The position numbers and the translations under genes are program-made. Shown one piece after another: positions 10,499-20,300 of a DNA stretch of 64,000 nucleotides (its first letter is position 1; the number at the start of each line of letters is the position of its first letter). The stretch covers positions 1 to 64,000 of the forward strand of contig JAQGJU010000143.1 of the NCBI GenBank assembly GCA_028290465.1, read 5' to 3'. The notes below the pieces were generated by a model. The model searched no databases. It was given only the letters and a program-made list of their open reading frames with translations, and was not told the DNA's origin. The DNA comes from Xanthobacteraceae bacterium. GTDB lineage: Bacteria; Pseudomonadota; Alphaproteobacteria; Rhizobiales; Xanthobacteraceae.

Positions 10499-11476
10499 TT
10501 ACAGTCCGGACATCGCCTTCTTGTAATAAGACATGTCGATATATTTCTCCGGCGACGCCGGCGGGCCGCCCTGGAAATCGGCGCGCAGCTTCAACACCGT
10601 TTCAAAGCCTTTCATATCGATCGCCGCATCCTTGGCGAATCCCTCCGTCGGGTCCGCGTACAGCGCGAAGGATTTTTCGGCGACTTCCGGGGTCAGTTTT
10701 TGTTTTTCGGCCAGCAGCTTGATGGCGGCGGCCTTGTTGGCCGGGTCCATCACCCAGCGCAGTCCCTGAAGATAGGCCTTCAGGTAATTGACCAGGACTT
10801 CCTCATTCTGTTTGCCCCAATCGCGCATCACCCAGCCGGCGCTGGCCTGATACGGGCCGATCGCCTTCACGGCGCTGCCGAGATCGCGCAGCCCGGCGAG
10901 TTCGCCCTGCACCGAGAACGGCGGATTCAGTATCGTGGCGGCGTTCGTCTTGTCCTTCTGCATCGCCTGCGCGCGAACGAAGGTGGCACCGATCGCCTTG
11001 ATCTCGTAGTCGCCCTTCTTCAGGCCGTTCAGTTCCAGCATCTTGTAGAGCTGCAACGCGTAGGACGTGTTCGGCGCGTCGACGATTACGGTCTTGCCGC
11101 GCAAATCGGCGTAGGACTTGATCTCCGGCTGCACGTAGAGATGATTGATCGCGCTGTCGCCGCCGATCACCACGGCAACGTCCTTCTTGGCGACCTCGGC
11201 CATCGCGATGGCGTTGTCGACACCGCCATGCACGATCTGGTAGCGGCCCTCGCCCAATCCGTTGCGCAATTCGTCCGAGTTCGGCGCGATCTTGACCTCG
11301 ACGGCGAGACCCTGCTTGGCCCACAGGCCCTGCTCTTCGGCCGCATACAACGGCAGATTCTGCACGCCCTGAAACACCATGATGGTGAGCTTGGTCTGCG
11401 CGTTCGCGCCGATTGGCAGAGCTAACAGTGTTCCGGCCGCCACAGCGGCGAGACCGGCATTGCGCCAGACAGACAT
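10499..11476 (-). CDS. ABC transporter substrate-binding protein (SsuA/THI5-like)
   Basis: A 325-residue periplasmic binding protein. The signal peptide (core AGLAAVAAGTLLALP) ends at an ANA-Q site near residue 27. The mature part shows the NMT1/SsuA pattern: LYAAEEQGLWAKQGL, then ELRNGLGEGRYQIVHGG and DLRGKTVIVDAPNTS. No ATPase or permease lies nearby, so it must share a membrane complex elsewhere or be an orphan. The ATG at 11476 has an excellent GGGAGG site. It follows the SAF-domain dehydrogenase by 79 bases and is probably co-transcribed with it, which suggests that it imports the substrate of that enzyme. Confidence 0.88.
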   Translation of the reverse strand: MSVWRNAGLAAVAAGTLLALPIGANAQTKLTIMVFQGVQNLPLYAAEEQGLWAKQGLAVEVKIAPNSDELRNGLGEGRYQIVHGGVDNAIAMAEVAKKDVAVVIGGDSAINHLYVQPEIKSYADLRGKTVIVDAPNTSYALQLYKMLELNGLKKGDYEIKAIGATFVRAQAMQKDKTNAATILNPPFSVQGELAGLRDLGSAVKAIGPYQASAGWVMRDWGKQNEEVLVNYLKAYLQGLRWVMDPANKAAAIKLLAEKQKLTPEVAEKSFALYADPTEGFAKDAAIDMKGFETVLKLRADFQGGPPASPEKYIDMSYYKKAMSGL

Positions 11477-11555
11477 GCGATCCTCCCTTAATTTCATTTT
11501 GTTATGATGAAAGAACAGCGACGTGGCGGCGTTATTCCGTCACACAACTATTCCG

Positions 11556-12923
11556 TCACGCCGCGCTCTCTCCGACGATGTTCGGTCTGCCGAACGCCGC
11601 CTCCATCTCGCGCCGCACTTTCACGGCGGAGTCGTTCGGGTCATAGGCCACGTCGGTCCATTTCAGGCAAGTGCCCTCGGCAATGTCGCTCGTGAGCTTG
11701 ATACCGTGGGCGAGACCGAGCGGCAGCAGCCCGTCGTCCAGCGAGCGCGCCGCCGGCACCTGTTTGCCCCACACGCAGAAGCCGCCCTCGCCGTCCAGCA
11801 TCTCGCCCTTCTTCAGCGCGCGTTTCGCAGTCGCCGCGACATCGGAGCGGAAGCCGGTCGGCGCGCCTGTGGCTTCATGACGCAGCGCCGCGCTCGCCAC
11901 CGAAATGCCGAGTTCCAGCCCGATCATGTGGATTGGCCGGTACAGCGCCGCGAACCGCCCGCTCCGGTCGGGCAGCATCGCGTATTCCCTGAAACAGCGC
12001 CGCGCGTAGTCGCTCTCGCCTTCCAGCACCACGAAGGTGCCGAGCGCCAGATGGTGCGGCACGTCGCGGCCGTCGCGGTACACCGACGACACCACTTCGG
12101 TGACGCCTTCGGTCTCCAGCGCACCGCCGAGCGCTTTCGGCTTGCACACGTCGGCGAGTTCGAAACGCGTGGCCGGCGGAAACGACAGGCCTTCGCTTTG
12201 CGGCAACAGGCCGGTGGCGTTGCACACCGCCGTCATCTCGATGCCGGACTTGGTGCCGTCAACGAACGAGTTGAACATCTTCGGATTGATCGAGGCGCGG
12301 TCGTCGATCTTGAGATACTTGTCGAGGATTTCCCACACCGTGTCTGGATTCGACCGATGATAGTGCGGTTCGTAGCGCGTGCCCTTGCCGGCCGAGATCA
12401 CCTTGAAGCCGCAGGCCCGCGCCCAATCGACATGCTCGCAGATCAGTGCCGGTTGGTCGCCCCAGGCGAGTGAATAAATAACACCGGCCGCCTTGGCCTT
12501 GCGGGCCAGCAGAGGTCCGGCGACCGCATCGGCTTCGACATTGACCATTACGATGTGTTTGCCGTGCGCGATCGATGCGAGGCAATGCGCGATGCCGGCC
12601 GGCGGCACGCCGGTGGCCTCGATGATGACTTCGATGCCGGGATCGGCAATCAGCGCCATCGCGTCGTCGGTGACGTGGGTGCTGCCAGTCCGGAAGGCGT
12701 CGCCGAGCGAAGCCGCCGCATAAGCAGCCTCGTCCCAGCCGGCCGACTTCAACTGCGCGCGGGCGCGGGTCACATCGAGGTCGGCAATGCCGATCAAGTG
12801 CATGCCGATGGTGCGGCGCACTTGCGTGAGGAACATGGTGCCGAATTTGCCGGCACCGATCAGCCCGACCGTCACCGGTTTGCCGGCAGCGGCGCGTTCC
12901 AAAAGTTTCGCGTGCAGATTCAC
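11556..12923 (-). CDS. NAD(P)-dependent oxidoreductase with SAF domain (homoserine-dehydrogenase-like)
   Basis: A 455-residue two-domain protein. The N-terminal Rossmann domain carries GLIGAGKFGTMF (residues 19-30), and the C-terminal part (from about 360) is a SAF domain of the type found in sialic-acid synthase and altronate dehydratase. This combination corresponds to the group annotated as predicted homoserine dehydrogenase with SAF domain (COG4091). Its true substrate is probably a carbon-source intermediate, not homoserine. Context points to catabolism: a binding protein follows it, and extradiol-dioxygenase-like genes are divergently transcribed 111 bases away. Confidence 0.85.
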   Translation of the reverse strand: MNLHAKLLERAAAGKPVTVGLIGAGKFGTMFLTQVRRTIGMHLIGIADLDVTRARAQLKSAGWDEAAYAAASLGDAFRTGSTHVTDDAMALIADPGIEVIIEATGVPPAGIAHCLASIAHGKHIVMVNVEADAVAGPLLARKAKAAGVIYSLAWGDQPALICEHVDWARACGFKVISAGKGTRYEPHYHRSNPDTVWEILDKYLKIDDRASINPKMFNSFVDGTKSGIEMTAVCNATGLLPQSEGLSFPPATRFELADVCKPKALGGALETEGVTEVVSSVYRDGRDVPHHLALGTFVVLEGESDYARRCFREYAMLPDRSGRFAALYRPIHMIGLELGISVASAALRHEATGAPTGFRSDVAATAKRALKKGEMLDGEGGFCVWGKQVPAARSLDDGLLPLGLAHGIKLTSDIAEGTCLKWTDVAYDPNDSAVKVRREMEAAFGRPNIVGESAA

Positions 12924-13034
12924 GGGTCCGGTTCTCCGTTAGCGCGCAGAACAGGACCATGGGGTGGCGCGGGAGACAAGTGGCGTTCCGACATGCCATT
13001 GGTTACATTCAGGATCTTAGTGCCGGAGTTTCTT

Positions 13035-13898
13035 ATGATCCAAATCGAACAGTTGCGCTATGTCCGTCTCGGCACCCGGGATCTGCCGGCCGCGATCGAT
13101 TTCGCGCGGCGCATTCTGGGTCTGGAACTGGTCGAGAAGGCCGACACGCAGGCCGCGTTCCGCTCGGACTTTCGCGACCATACGCTGGTCTATGCGGTCG
13201 GCGAGCCGGGCCTGCAGGCGGTCGCATTCGAAGTACGGAACACCGAGATGCTCGACACCGCGCAGCAGCTTTTGGAGCAGCACGGCTACAAGGTGACCCG
13301 CGGCGACGCGGCCGGCGCGCAGCAGCGCAAGGTCAAGGCGTATGCTTCGTTCCAGGACCGCGGCGGCAATCCGATTGAACTCGTCGTGCGGCCGCTGCAA
13401 TCCGGCTGGCGCTATTTTCCGTCCCGCGATGCCGGCATTGTCGGATTGGAATCGATCGCGCTGCGCTCGACCGCGAATGGCGCCGACGAAGACCTCTGGA
13501 CCAAGCTATTCAACGGCCGGGTCAGCGACTGGATCGGCGACGCGGCCTATATCCGGTTCGACGACGCGCATCACCGTCTGGCGCTGCATCCTGCGAAGAC
13601 GGCCGGCGTCCTGGCGATCGAATACGCGGTCGAGAGCGTCGATCAACTGATGCAGAACAGCTATTTCCTGCAATCGGCGCAAGTCAGGACCGTGCACGGT
13701 CCGGGCCGGCGGCCGACCTCGAACCAGATGTTCCTGACTTTCGTCGGTCCCGATGGCGTGCTGTTCAGCTATGTGGCCGAAGGCACAAAGATCGACGAGG
13801 CAACTCACCGGCCGCGCCAATTCGCCCGCGCGGCGAAATCGTTCTGCGCCTGGGGCAGCCACAGCGACGTCCCCGAATTCGCCATGGTCAAGAAGTAG
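13035..13898 (+). CDS. VOC-family protein, extradiol-dioxygenase-like with metal ligands lost
   Basis: A 287-residue protein made of two VOC modules, homologous to BphC-type extradiol dioxygenases. It aligns without gaps to the next gene product over the first 250 residues. At the positions of the Fe-binding H-H-E triad of that neighbour (140, 194, 245) it has Ser, Ala and Ser. It is therefore unlikely to be an iron-dependent dioxygenase and may be a structural partner, binding protein or an enzyme with another chemistry. The start ATG at 13035 has GGAG 7 bases upstream; the longer open frame upstream is not coding. The neighbour lies 43 bases downstream, so the two form an operon. Confidence 0.85.
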   Translation: MIQIEQLRYVRLGTRDLPAAIDFARRILGLELVEKADTQAAFRSDFRDHTLVYAVGEPGLQAVAFEVRNTEMLDTAQQLLEQHGYKVTRGDAAGAQQRKVKAYASFQDRGGNPIELVVRPLQSGWRYFPSRDAGIVGLESIALRSTANGADEDLWTKLFNGRVSDWIGDAAYIRFDDAHHRLALHPAKTAGVLAIEYAVESVDQLMQNSYFLQSAQVRTVHGPGRRPTSNQMFLTFVGPDGVLFSYVAEGTKIDEATHRPRQFARAAKSFCAWGSHSDVPEFAMVKK

Positions 13899-13941
13899 AT
13901 AAACTTGCGAAGACAAATAAAATGACGATGCGAGGAAGCGC

Positions 13942-14799
13942 ATGATCAAACTACAGGACGTGTCCTATGTGCGGCTCGGCACGCAGGATCTCGAAGGCGC
14001 GACGCATTTCGCCACCGATTATCTCGGGCTCGAAGTCAGCGAACGCGGCAAGGACACGGTCTATTTCAAGTCGGACGCGCGCGAACACACGCTGTGCTAT
14101 TTTGAAGGCGATCCGGCGGACCACACCGCCGCGGTCGAGATCGGCTCGCGCGATGATCTGTCGTCAGCCGCGGCCCAACTCGAAAAGCTCGGCCATGCGG
14201 TCGAGATCGGCACTGCCGAACAGGCCGAGGCCCGCAAGGTGCGCGAGTTCATCGCGTTCAAGGATCCGAGCGGCAACCGCATCGAACTGGTGTGGCGCCC
14301 GGCCCATGGCGGGCAGCGCTATCACGGCGTGCGCGACGCCGGCATCACCGGGTTCAGCCACATTGGTCTGTGCACCACCGACGCGCCGCGCGACGAGGCA
14401 TTCTGGACCCAGGTGTGCAACGCGCGGGTCAGCGACCGGATCGGCGACGCACCGCTGTTGCGGATCGACGAGGTGCACCACACCATCGCACTGTTTCCGT
14501 CGAGCAAGCCCGGCATCCAGCACATCAATCACCAAGTGGAAAGCGGCGACGACGTGATGCGCTCGTTCAATTTCCTCAACGACCGCCAGGTCCGCATGGT
14601 GTTCGGGCCGGGCCGGCATCCGACGTCGTCGGCCAAATTCCTGTATTTCGAAGGCCCGGACGGCATGGTGTTCGAATATTCGTCGGGCGTGCGCTCGATC
14701 GCCGACGAATTGCTGTACCGCGAGCGGCAATTCCCGTTCGAGCCGAAGGGCTTTTGTCAGTGGGGCGCCAAGCCCGACGTGCCGGAATTCCGCAAGTAG
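13942..14799 (+). CDS. Extradiol dioxygenase (BphC-like VOC protein)
   Basis: A 285-residue type I extradiol dioxygenase, expected to cleave a catechol-type ring next to the hydroxyl pair using Fe(II). The full triad is present: His140 (GFSHIGL), His194 (GIQHINH) and Glu245 (VFEYSS), with the terminal signature region FEGPDGMVFEY. The size and two-module layout match 2,3-dihydroxybiphenyl dioxygenases, but the ring substrate is not predictable. The ATG has GAGGA upstream. It is paired with the triad-less paralogue just upstream and is divergent from the SAF dehydrogenase and binding-protein genes. Confidence 0.9.
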   Translation: MIKLQDVSYVRLGTQDLEGATHFATDYLGLEVSERGKDTVYFKSDAREHTLCYFEGDPADHTAAVEIGSRDDLSSAAAQLEKLGHAVEIGTAEQAEARKVREFIAFKDPSGNRIELVWRPAHGGQRYHGVRDAGITGFSHIGLCTTDAPRDEAFWTQVCNARVSDRIGDAPLLRIDEVHHTIALFPSSKPGIQHINHQVESGDDVMRSFNFLNDRQVRMVFGPGRHPTSSAKFLYFEGPDGMVFEYSSGVRSIADELLYRERQFPFEPKGFCQWGAKPDVPEFRK

Positions 14800-14820
14800 C
14801 GATTTACTGGCGTGCCAGTT

Positions 14821-15456
14821 TTACTGGCAGACCGCGCGGATGACATGGGTCTCGGCCGTGCATTCGCCTTCCTTCGGCGACCGGCCGGAAATCCAGACCC
14901 TGGCCGAGCATTTCTGCGCGGTCTGGGTATCGACGCTCTTACCGTCGCCATAGCCTTTGGACTTGCAGATCAGGCTCGCGGCCGCGTAGCAGTCCGGGCT
15001 GCCATTGGGTGCGACGGCGCATTTTTCGCGGCCGTCGACCATGCGGCCCACCGGCAACTTGGCGATCGCGCCGGCCGCATCCTTGGCGGCACCGGCCGCC
15101 GTACCGGCGGCGCCTTTCGCCACATCGCCCGCCTTGTCGATCGTGCCGCGCGCGCCGCTGATGCCGGCATTCAGGTCAGAAATCGAATTATCGATCCAAC
15201 GGCCGAACGCATCCAGAAAGCCGGGCCGGAAGGCGCCGGGCGACGCCGGTTCGGCGGGCTGGGCAGGAGACGGCAGAGGCGGCGGATCGTCGGTCTGCTG
15301 AAGCTGGCCGGGCGGGGCCGCTTCGGTCTGGGATGATGCCGGCTGCGCCCCGACTTCGCCGGCGAAACCGGCCCCCAGCATCAACATGCCGAAGGCGGTC
15401 GCGGCGCCAAAGGCGCGCGGGCGGCAGCGCTGTATATGGCCGGCCTCGGTGCTCAT
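14821..15456 (-). CDS. Secreted protein with six-cysteine C-terminal domain
   Basis: No known family recognised. From the ATG at 15456 the protein has 211 residues: a signal peptide (core AFGMLMLGAGFAGEVGAQ), a Gln/Pro-rich stretch, an Ala/Gly/Lys-rich amphipathic segment (KGAAGTAAGAAKDAAG) that is probably helical, and a C-terminal part of about 75 residues with six cysteines, enough for three disulfides in the periplasm. The ribosome site is weak; a start 30 codons further upstream (15546) is possible but places the hydrophobic core too far in. It converges with the dioxygenase gene, 21 bases away. Confidence 0.65.
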   Translation of the reverse strand: MSTEAGHIQRCRPRAFGAATAFGMLMLGAGFAGEVGAQPASSQTEAAPPGQLQQTDDPPPLPSPAQPAEPASPGAFRPGFLDAFGRWIDNSISDLNAGISGARGTIDKAGDVAKGAAGTAAGAAKDAAGAIAKLPVGRMVDGREKCAVAPNGSPDCYAAASLICKSKGYGDGKSVDTQTAQKCSARVWISGRSPKEGECTAETHVIRAVCQ

Positions 15457-15556
15457 ATCGGCTCGATTCGCGGTCAAAACGCGTCGCAATTCCGACGTCC
15501 GGCGCATTTTGCCGCTCGAGGTGGCGAAATTGAGGACAGTCCTCAACCGCCCATCG

Positions 15557-16138
15557 TCAGAACAGGTATATCGCGCCCGCGATACCGGCGACCAGGACGA
15601 CCGCGCTGACCGTCACCACCATGCCGAGCCGCTCTTCGATGAAGGCGCGAGCCTGGACGCCATAGCGGTTAAGCAGGAACGCGATCAGGAAGAACCGCAT
15701 GCCGCGGGCGATCACCGAAAACAGGATAAACAAAGCAAGGTTGTAGCCGGCGAAGCCGGACGTGATGGTGACGAGCTTGTAAGGGATCGGCGTCAGGCCC
15801 TTGAGCAGGATAATCAGGCTGCCCCACTTGGCATAAGCCTCGCGGAACGCCTCGACCTTGTCGCCGTAGCCGTAAAGCTGGATCAGCCAGTGCCCGACCG
15901 AGTCATACAGGACCGAGCCAATCAAATAGCCCAATATGCCGCCCGCCACCGAGGTCAGCGTACACAGGGTTGCGTAATGCCAAGCCTTATCGGGTCGCGC
16001 GAGCGACATCGGCACCAGCATCACGTCCGGTGGAATCGGGAAAAATGAGCTTTCCGCGAATGAGATAGCCCCCATCAGCCAAGAGGCGTGGGGCTTTCCA
16101 GCGGCGCCAATGCACCAATCGTAAAGTTTTCTGAGCAT
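15557..16138 (-). CDS. YqaA/DedA-family membrane protein
   Basis: A membrane protein of 193 residues in the SNARE-associated (DedA/VTT) family, thought to move or scramble lipids and to support membrane homeostasis. Typical features are visible: FAESSFFPIPPDVMLVP near the N-terminus, the re-entrant-loop motif KGLTPIPYKLVTITSGFA, and about four to five hydrophobic segments including a C-terminal one (VSAVVLVAGIAGAIYLF). The start at 16138 (MLRKLYDW) matches the usual family N-terminus; an ATG nine codons upstream is also possible. Confidence 0.88.
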   Translation of the reverse strand: MLRKLYDWCIGAAGKPHASWLMGAISFAESSFFPIPPDVMLVPMSLARPDKAWHYATLCTLTSVAGGILGYLIGSVLYDSVGHWLIQLYGYGDKVEAFREAYAKWGSLIILLKGLTPIPYKLVTITSGFAGYNLALFILFSVIARGMRFFLIAFLLNRYGVQARAFIEERLGMVVTVSAVVLVAGIAGAIYLF

Positions 16139-16225
16139 GGCGGGCTGCTTATCGGGGCCAGCCACGCTTGTCTACGCGGCGAACGGGACAGTACTCACAT
16201 GAAATGATCGGAGGCCGGCGTCGGG

Positions 16226-16621
16226 TCAGCGCCGCTTGGGTGCGCGGCTCGTGAGCGCGATCACTTTGCGACGCGGCGCCGTCTCGGGCTCGCCGTCGTT
16301 GTCGGGCAAATTCTTTGGCAGCTTTTCGGCAATGCCCAACATCCGCTCGCGGCGTTTCATCTCGGCCCAGACCTCCGACGGGTCAACGCCGGTCGACACC
16401 CATAGCACCACCAGATTATACAGCAGGTCGGCGCTCTCCCGCACCACGGCGGGGTTATCGTTCTGCATGGCGTCGATCACCACCTCGACAGCCTCTTCGG
16501 CTAGCTTCTTGGCGATCTTGCTGCGCCCCGAACCCAGCAACCGCGCGGTGCGCGATGTCGCCGGATCGGCGGTCCGCGCGGCGAGCACCGCCGCGTGCAG
16601 GCGTTCTATCGAATCATTCAT
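16226..16621 (-). CDS. hisE: Phosphoribosyl-ATP pyrophosphatase
   Basis: The second enzyme of histidine biosynthesis, hydrolysing phosphoribosyl-ATP to phosphoribosyl-AMP and pyrophosphate. The MazG-like metal site is clear: EEAVEVVIDAM followed by RESADLLYNLVVLW. From the ATG at 16621 the protein has 131 residues, slightly longer than usual because of a basic tail of about 30 residues. It is not beside hisF or hisA, where hisE is usually found in this group, so it may be a dispersed or second copy. The first 25 codons of the open frame upstream are not HisE-like. Confidence 0.88.
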   Translation of the reverse strand: MNDSIERLHAAVLAARTADPATSRTARLLGSGRSKIAKKLAEEAVEVVIDAMQNDNPAVVRESADLLYNLVVLWVSTGVDPSEVWAEMKRRERMLGIAEKLPKNLPDNDGEPETAPRRKVIALTSRAPKRR

Positions 16622-16702
16622 GTTCGCAGCATAGCGCCATGTGCGGCGAGAAAAAGTTAATGTTTTGGCCGCCGGATAAGGGAAATCCCTGCCCATGGAC
16701 CG

Positions 16703-16739
16703 AGAAATAGAAGGGCGGCGCCGGTAAAGCGCCGCCCCT
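16703..16739 (-). terminator. Intrinsic terminator after the Tyr-rich gene
   Basis: The arms GGGCGGCGC (16713-16721) and GCGCCGCCC (16729-16737) form a 9-base stem. On the minus strand it is followed by TTCTATTTCT. It lies 30 bases past the stop of the gene at 16769. Confidence 0.75.
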
Positions 16740-16768
16740 TTCAGATTTCCGTCGAACCCAACGAGCTA

Positions 16769-17188
16769 TCAGTTCGGGAAGTATTCGTTGCGCGGCCCAT
16801 AGCCACCGTAGGGCGCATAGTAAGGCGCCGGTTGATAGGCATAGGGCTCGGCATAGCCGTAGGCCGGCTCCTGATAGCCGTAATCGTAATAGCCGTTACG
16901 GTAATAGTTGCGCCGGGCGCTATCCGCCAATGCGAGGCCAGCTACGGCGCCGACCGCGCCGATGATGGCTCCGGCCGCCACCCGGTTGCCCCCACGATAG
17001 CCGCCGTTCCGATAATGGCGGCGCTGCGAGCTGAATTCGGTCGCATCGGACGCCTGGATGGCTTTCGTCGCTTCTGCCTTCTGAGGGGCCACCGACGCCG
17101 CGGCGACGGGCCGCATGTCCACGGCCGTGATGGCAAGGGCGGCAGTCAGCGTGGCCACGATCGCGCGGCTCTGGGTTTTGATGTTCAT
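16769..17188 (-). CDS. Tyr/Gly-rich secreted protein with glycine-zipper segment
   Basis: A 139-residue exported protein of unknown function. It has a signal peptide (TLTAALAITAV, cleavage near VAAAS), a Gly/Arg/Tyr linker, one hydrophobic glycine-zipper-like stretch (GAIIGAVGAVAGLALA, about residues 73-88), and a C-terminal third packed with Tyr, Pro and Gly repeats (such as YGYQEPAYGYAEPYAY). The layout suggests a cell-envelope or outer-membrane-associated protein. A GAAGGA ribosome site lies 9 bases before the ATG. It is probably monocistronic, with its own terminator. Confidence 0.7.
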   Translation of the reverse strand: MNIKTQSRAIVATLTAALAITAVDMRPVAAASVAPQKAEATKAIQASDATEFSSQRRHYRNGGYRGGNRVAAGAIIGAVGAVAGLALADSARRNYYRNGYYDYGYQEPAYGYAEPYAYQPAPYYAPYGGYGPRNEYFPN

Positions 17189-17312
17189 GGGCTCAATCCT
17201 TCGTTCGAGGCAGATCTCCCATCGATAACGAGATACCTAAGCGTCGGGTTCCACCCAGACATCGGTCAAAACATGATGTTTTTGTAATCTCTGCGCGCTG
17301 GCCGCCCACCGA

Positions 17313-20300
17313 CTACCCGTCCTCGGCCAGCAAGGTCGCGTTGCCGCCGGCCGCCGCGATGTTGACGGTCAGGACCTGTTCGGTGCTGAAACGCCGCAGA
17401 TAGTTCGGACCGCCGGCTTTCGGGCCCGTGCCCGACAGGCCCGAGCCGCCGAACGGCTGGGTGCCGACGACGGCCCCGATCATGTTGCGGTTGACGTAGA
17501 CATTGCCGTGCGGAAGCCGCGTGGCGATACGTTCGATATTGGCATCGATGCGCGAATGAATGCCGAGCGTCAGGCCGTAGCCATTATGCGCGATGTCGTC
17601 GAGCAGCACGTCGAGTTCGCCGGCGCGCCAGCGCACCACATGCAGGACCGGGCCGAACACTTCTTCCTTCAAGTCGCGCGCACGGTCGAGCGCGACGAGG
17701 CTCGGCGCCACATAGGTACCGTCCGACGGCAATGGCACGTCACGGTCGGCGCGAAACAGCACCGCGCCATGTCCCTCCATCGTGCCGACCCAGCGGTCCA
17801 ACCGGTCCTTGGCCTCAAAGTCGATCACCGGCCCAACATGCGTCGACGGCAGGCGCGGATCGCCGATCTTCAATTCGCGCGCCGCGCCGGCAATCATCTC
17901 AATCATGCGGTCGGCGACATCGTCCTGCACGCATAGAAGACGCAACGCCGAGCAGCGCTGGCCGGCGGAGCGAAATGCCGACATCACCACATCGTCGGTG
18001 ACCTGTTCGGGCAATGCCGTCGCATCGACGATCATCGCATTGATACCGCCGGTTTCGGCGATCAGCGGCACGATCGGCGCGTGTTTGGCAGCAAGTGCCC
18101 GGTTAATGGCCCGCGCGACATCCGTCGACCCCGTGAAGGCGACGCCCGCCACCCGGCGGTCGCCGACCAGCGCCGCGCCGATCGCACCATCGCCCGGCAT
18201 CAGGTGCAGCGCCTGCGGCGGCACGCCGGCCTGGTGAAGCAGACGCACGGCCTCATGGGCGATCAGCGGCGTCTGCTCGGCGGGCTTTGCGACCACCGTA
18301 TTGCCGGCGGCGAGCGCCGCCGCGACTTGGCCGAGAAAAATCGCCAGCGGAAAATTCCACGGGCTGATGCAGACGAACACGCCGCGCCCGCGATAGCGCA
18401 ACTCGTTGCTTTCGCCGGTCGGACCGGGCATCCGCTGCGGAGCCAGCCCGTGTCGCGCCTCGGCCGCGTAGTAGCGGCAGAAGTCGACAGCCTCGCGCAG
18501 TTCAGCGACCGCGTCGTCCAACGTCTTGCCGCCTTCGGTCTGCAGCAGCGCGATCAGCCGGCCGCGATTTTGTTCGAGAACGTCAGAGGCGCGCACCAGG
18601 ATATCGGCCCGCACCGCGACCGGCGTTGCCGACCATTCCGGAAATCCGGCCTCGGCGGCCGCCATCGCGGCCAGCGCCATCGCGTCGTCGCCTTCATTGA
18701 CGGCGCCGATGGGCGCGCCATCGATCGGCGAGACCAGATCGCGCCGCACGCCCGGCACCGCGATGCCGTCGATCATTGGCGAGGCTTCGAGATTCCGCAG
18801 ATCGGCCGCGCGGATATCGGTAAGCAGCGCATCCAACGCGGCCTGGTCGCCGAATTCGACGCCGGCCGAATTGCGCCGCGACGGCGCATAGAGATCGCGC
18901 GGCAATGGAATACGCGGATGGCGCGCTTCGCTGCCGTCGCCGATCCAGGCCTGCGGTCGCTTCAGGATCTCGACGACCGGTACGTTCGTATCGGCTGCGA
19001 CCGAGACGAACGACGAGTTCGCACCGTTCTCCAACAGGCGGCGCACCAGATAGGCCAACAGATCGCGATGGCCGCCGACCGGCGCATAGATGCGGCAGGC
19101 GGCCGCCGGAAACTCCTTCAGCAGCGCGTCATACAGCACCTCGCCCATGCCGTGCAGGCGCTGGAATTCGTAGCCGTCAAACCCGCCGGCGTCTTCGATC
19201 ACGCTCGCGACGGTCAACGCATTATGGGTGGCGAATTGCGGAAACAGAAGCGACCGCGCCGCCAGCAGCTTGCGCGCGCACACCCTGTAGCTGAGATCCG
19301 TCATCGCCTTGCGGGTGAACACCGGATAGTCGGCAAGGCCGCGCTCCTGCGCGCGCTTCACCTCGGTGTCCCAATAGGCGCCCTTGACCAGCCGCACCGT
19401 CAGGCGCCGGTCGAGCGCCTGCGCGACCTCAGTCAGCCAGTCGATCACCTGCGGCGCACGCTTCTGATAGGCCTGCACGGCGAGGCCGAAGCCGTCCCAG
19501 CCTTTGAGCGAAGTATCGGCCAGCACCGCCGCCAGCACATCGAGCGACAATTCGAGCCGGTCGGCCTCTTCGGCGTCGATGGTGAAGTTGAGATTATAGC
19601 CCTTGGCCTGACGCGCCAGATACAGCACGCGTGGCACCAGTTCTTTCATCACGCGCTCGGCTGACACCGCCTCATAGCGCGGATGCAGGGCCGAGAGCTT
19701 CACCGAGATGCCGGGCCGGGCCGGCAGCGCCGCATCGCCGGCACTTGCGCCGATCGCATCGATCGCGCCGACGTAAGCCGCGAAATAGCGGGTCGCGTCG
19801 CCTTCGGTGCGCGCGCCCTCGCCCAGCATGTCGAACGAGTACCGGGCGTCAATGTGCGAGCCGGCACGGTCCAGCGCTTCCTCGATGGTCTGGCCGAGAA
19901 CAAAATGCGAGCCGAGCAGCCGCATCGCTTGCCTGGTCGCGGTCCGGACCGCCGGCACGCCGAGCCGTTTCACCAGACCGCCGACGATGCTCTCCGGCGT
20001 CTCATGGGGGTGAATGATCCGCGCCGTCATGCCGAGCGTCCAGGCCGAGGCCGACACCAGAAAGCCGCGCGCGCGCAGATCGTGATGCGACCAGTCGCCG
20101 GCCGAAAGCTTGTCCTCGATCAGTTGGTCCGCCGTGGCGGCGTCCGGCACCCGGAGCAGCGCCTCGGCCAGCACCATCAGGGCGAGGCCCTCTTTGGTCG
20201 AGATCGAATAGGCGTGCAGAAAATCCTCGATGCCGCCGAAGCCGCTGCCGCGCGCGCGAATGGCCGCCACCAGTGCGCTGGCGCGGGCGTCGATGCGCTG

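Noticed and set aside
18081-19664. A 527-codon plus-strand frame opposite putA
   Set aside because: Antisense shadow of putA without recognisable motifs.
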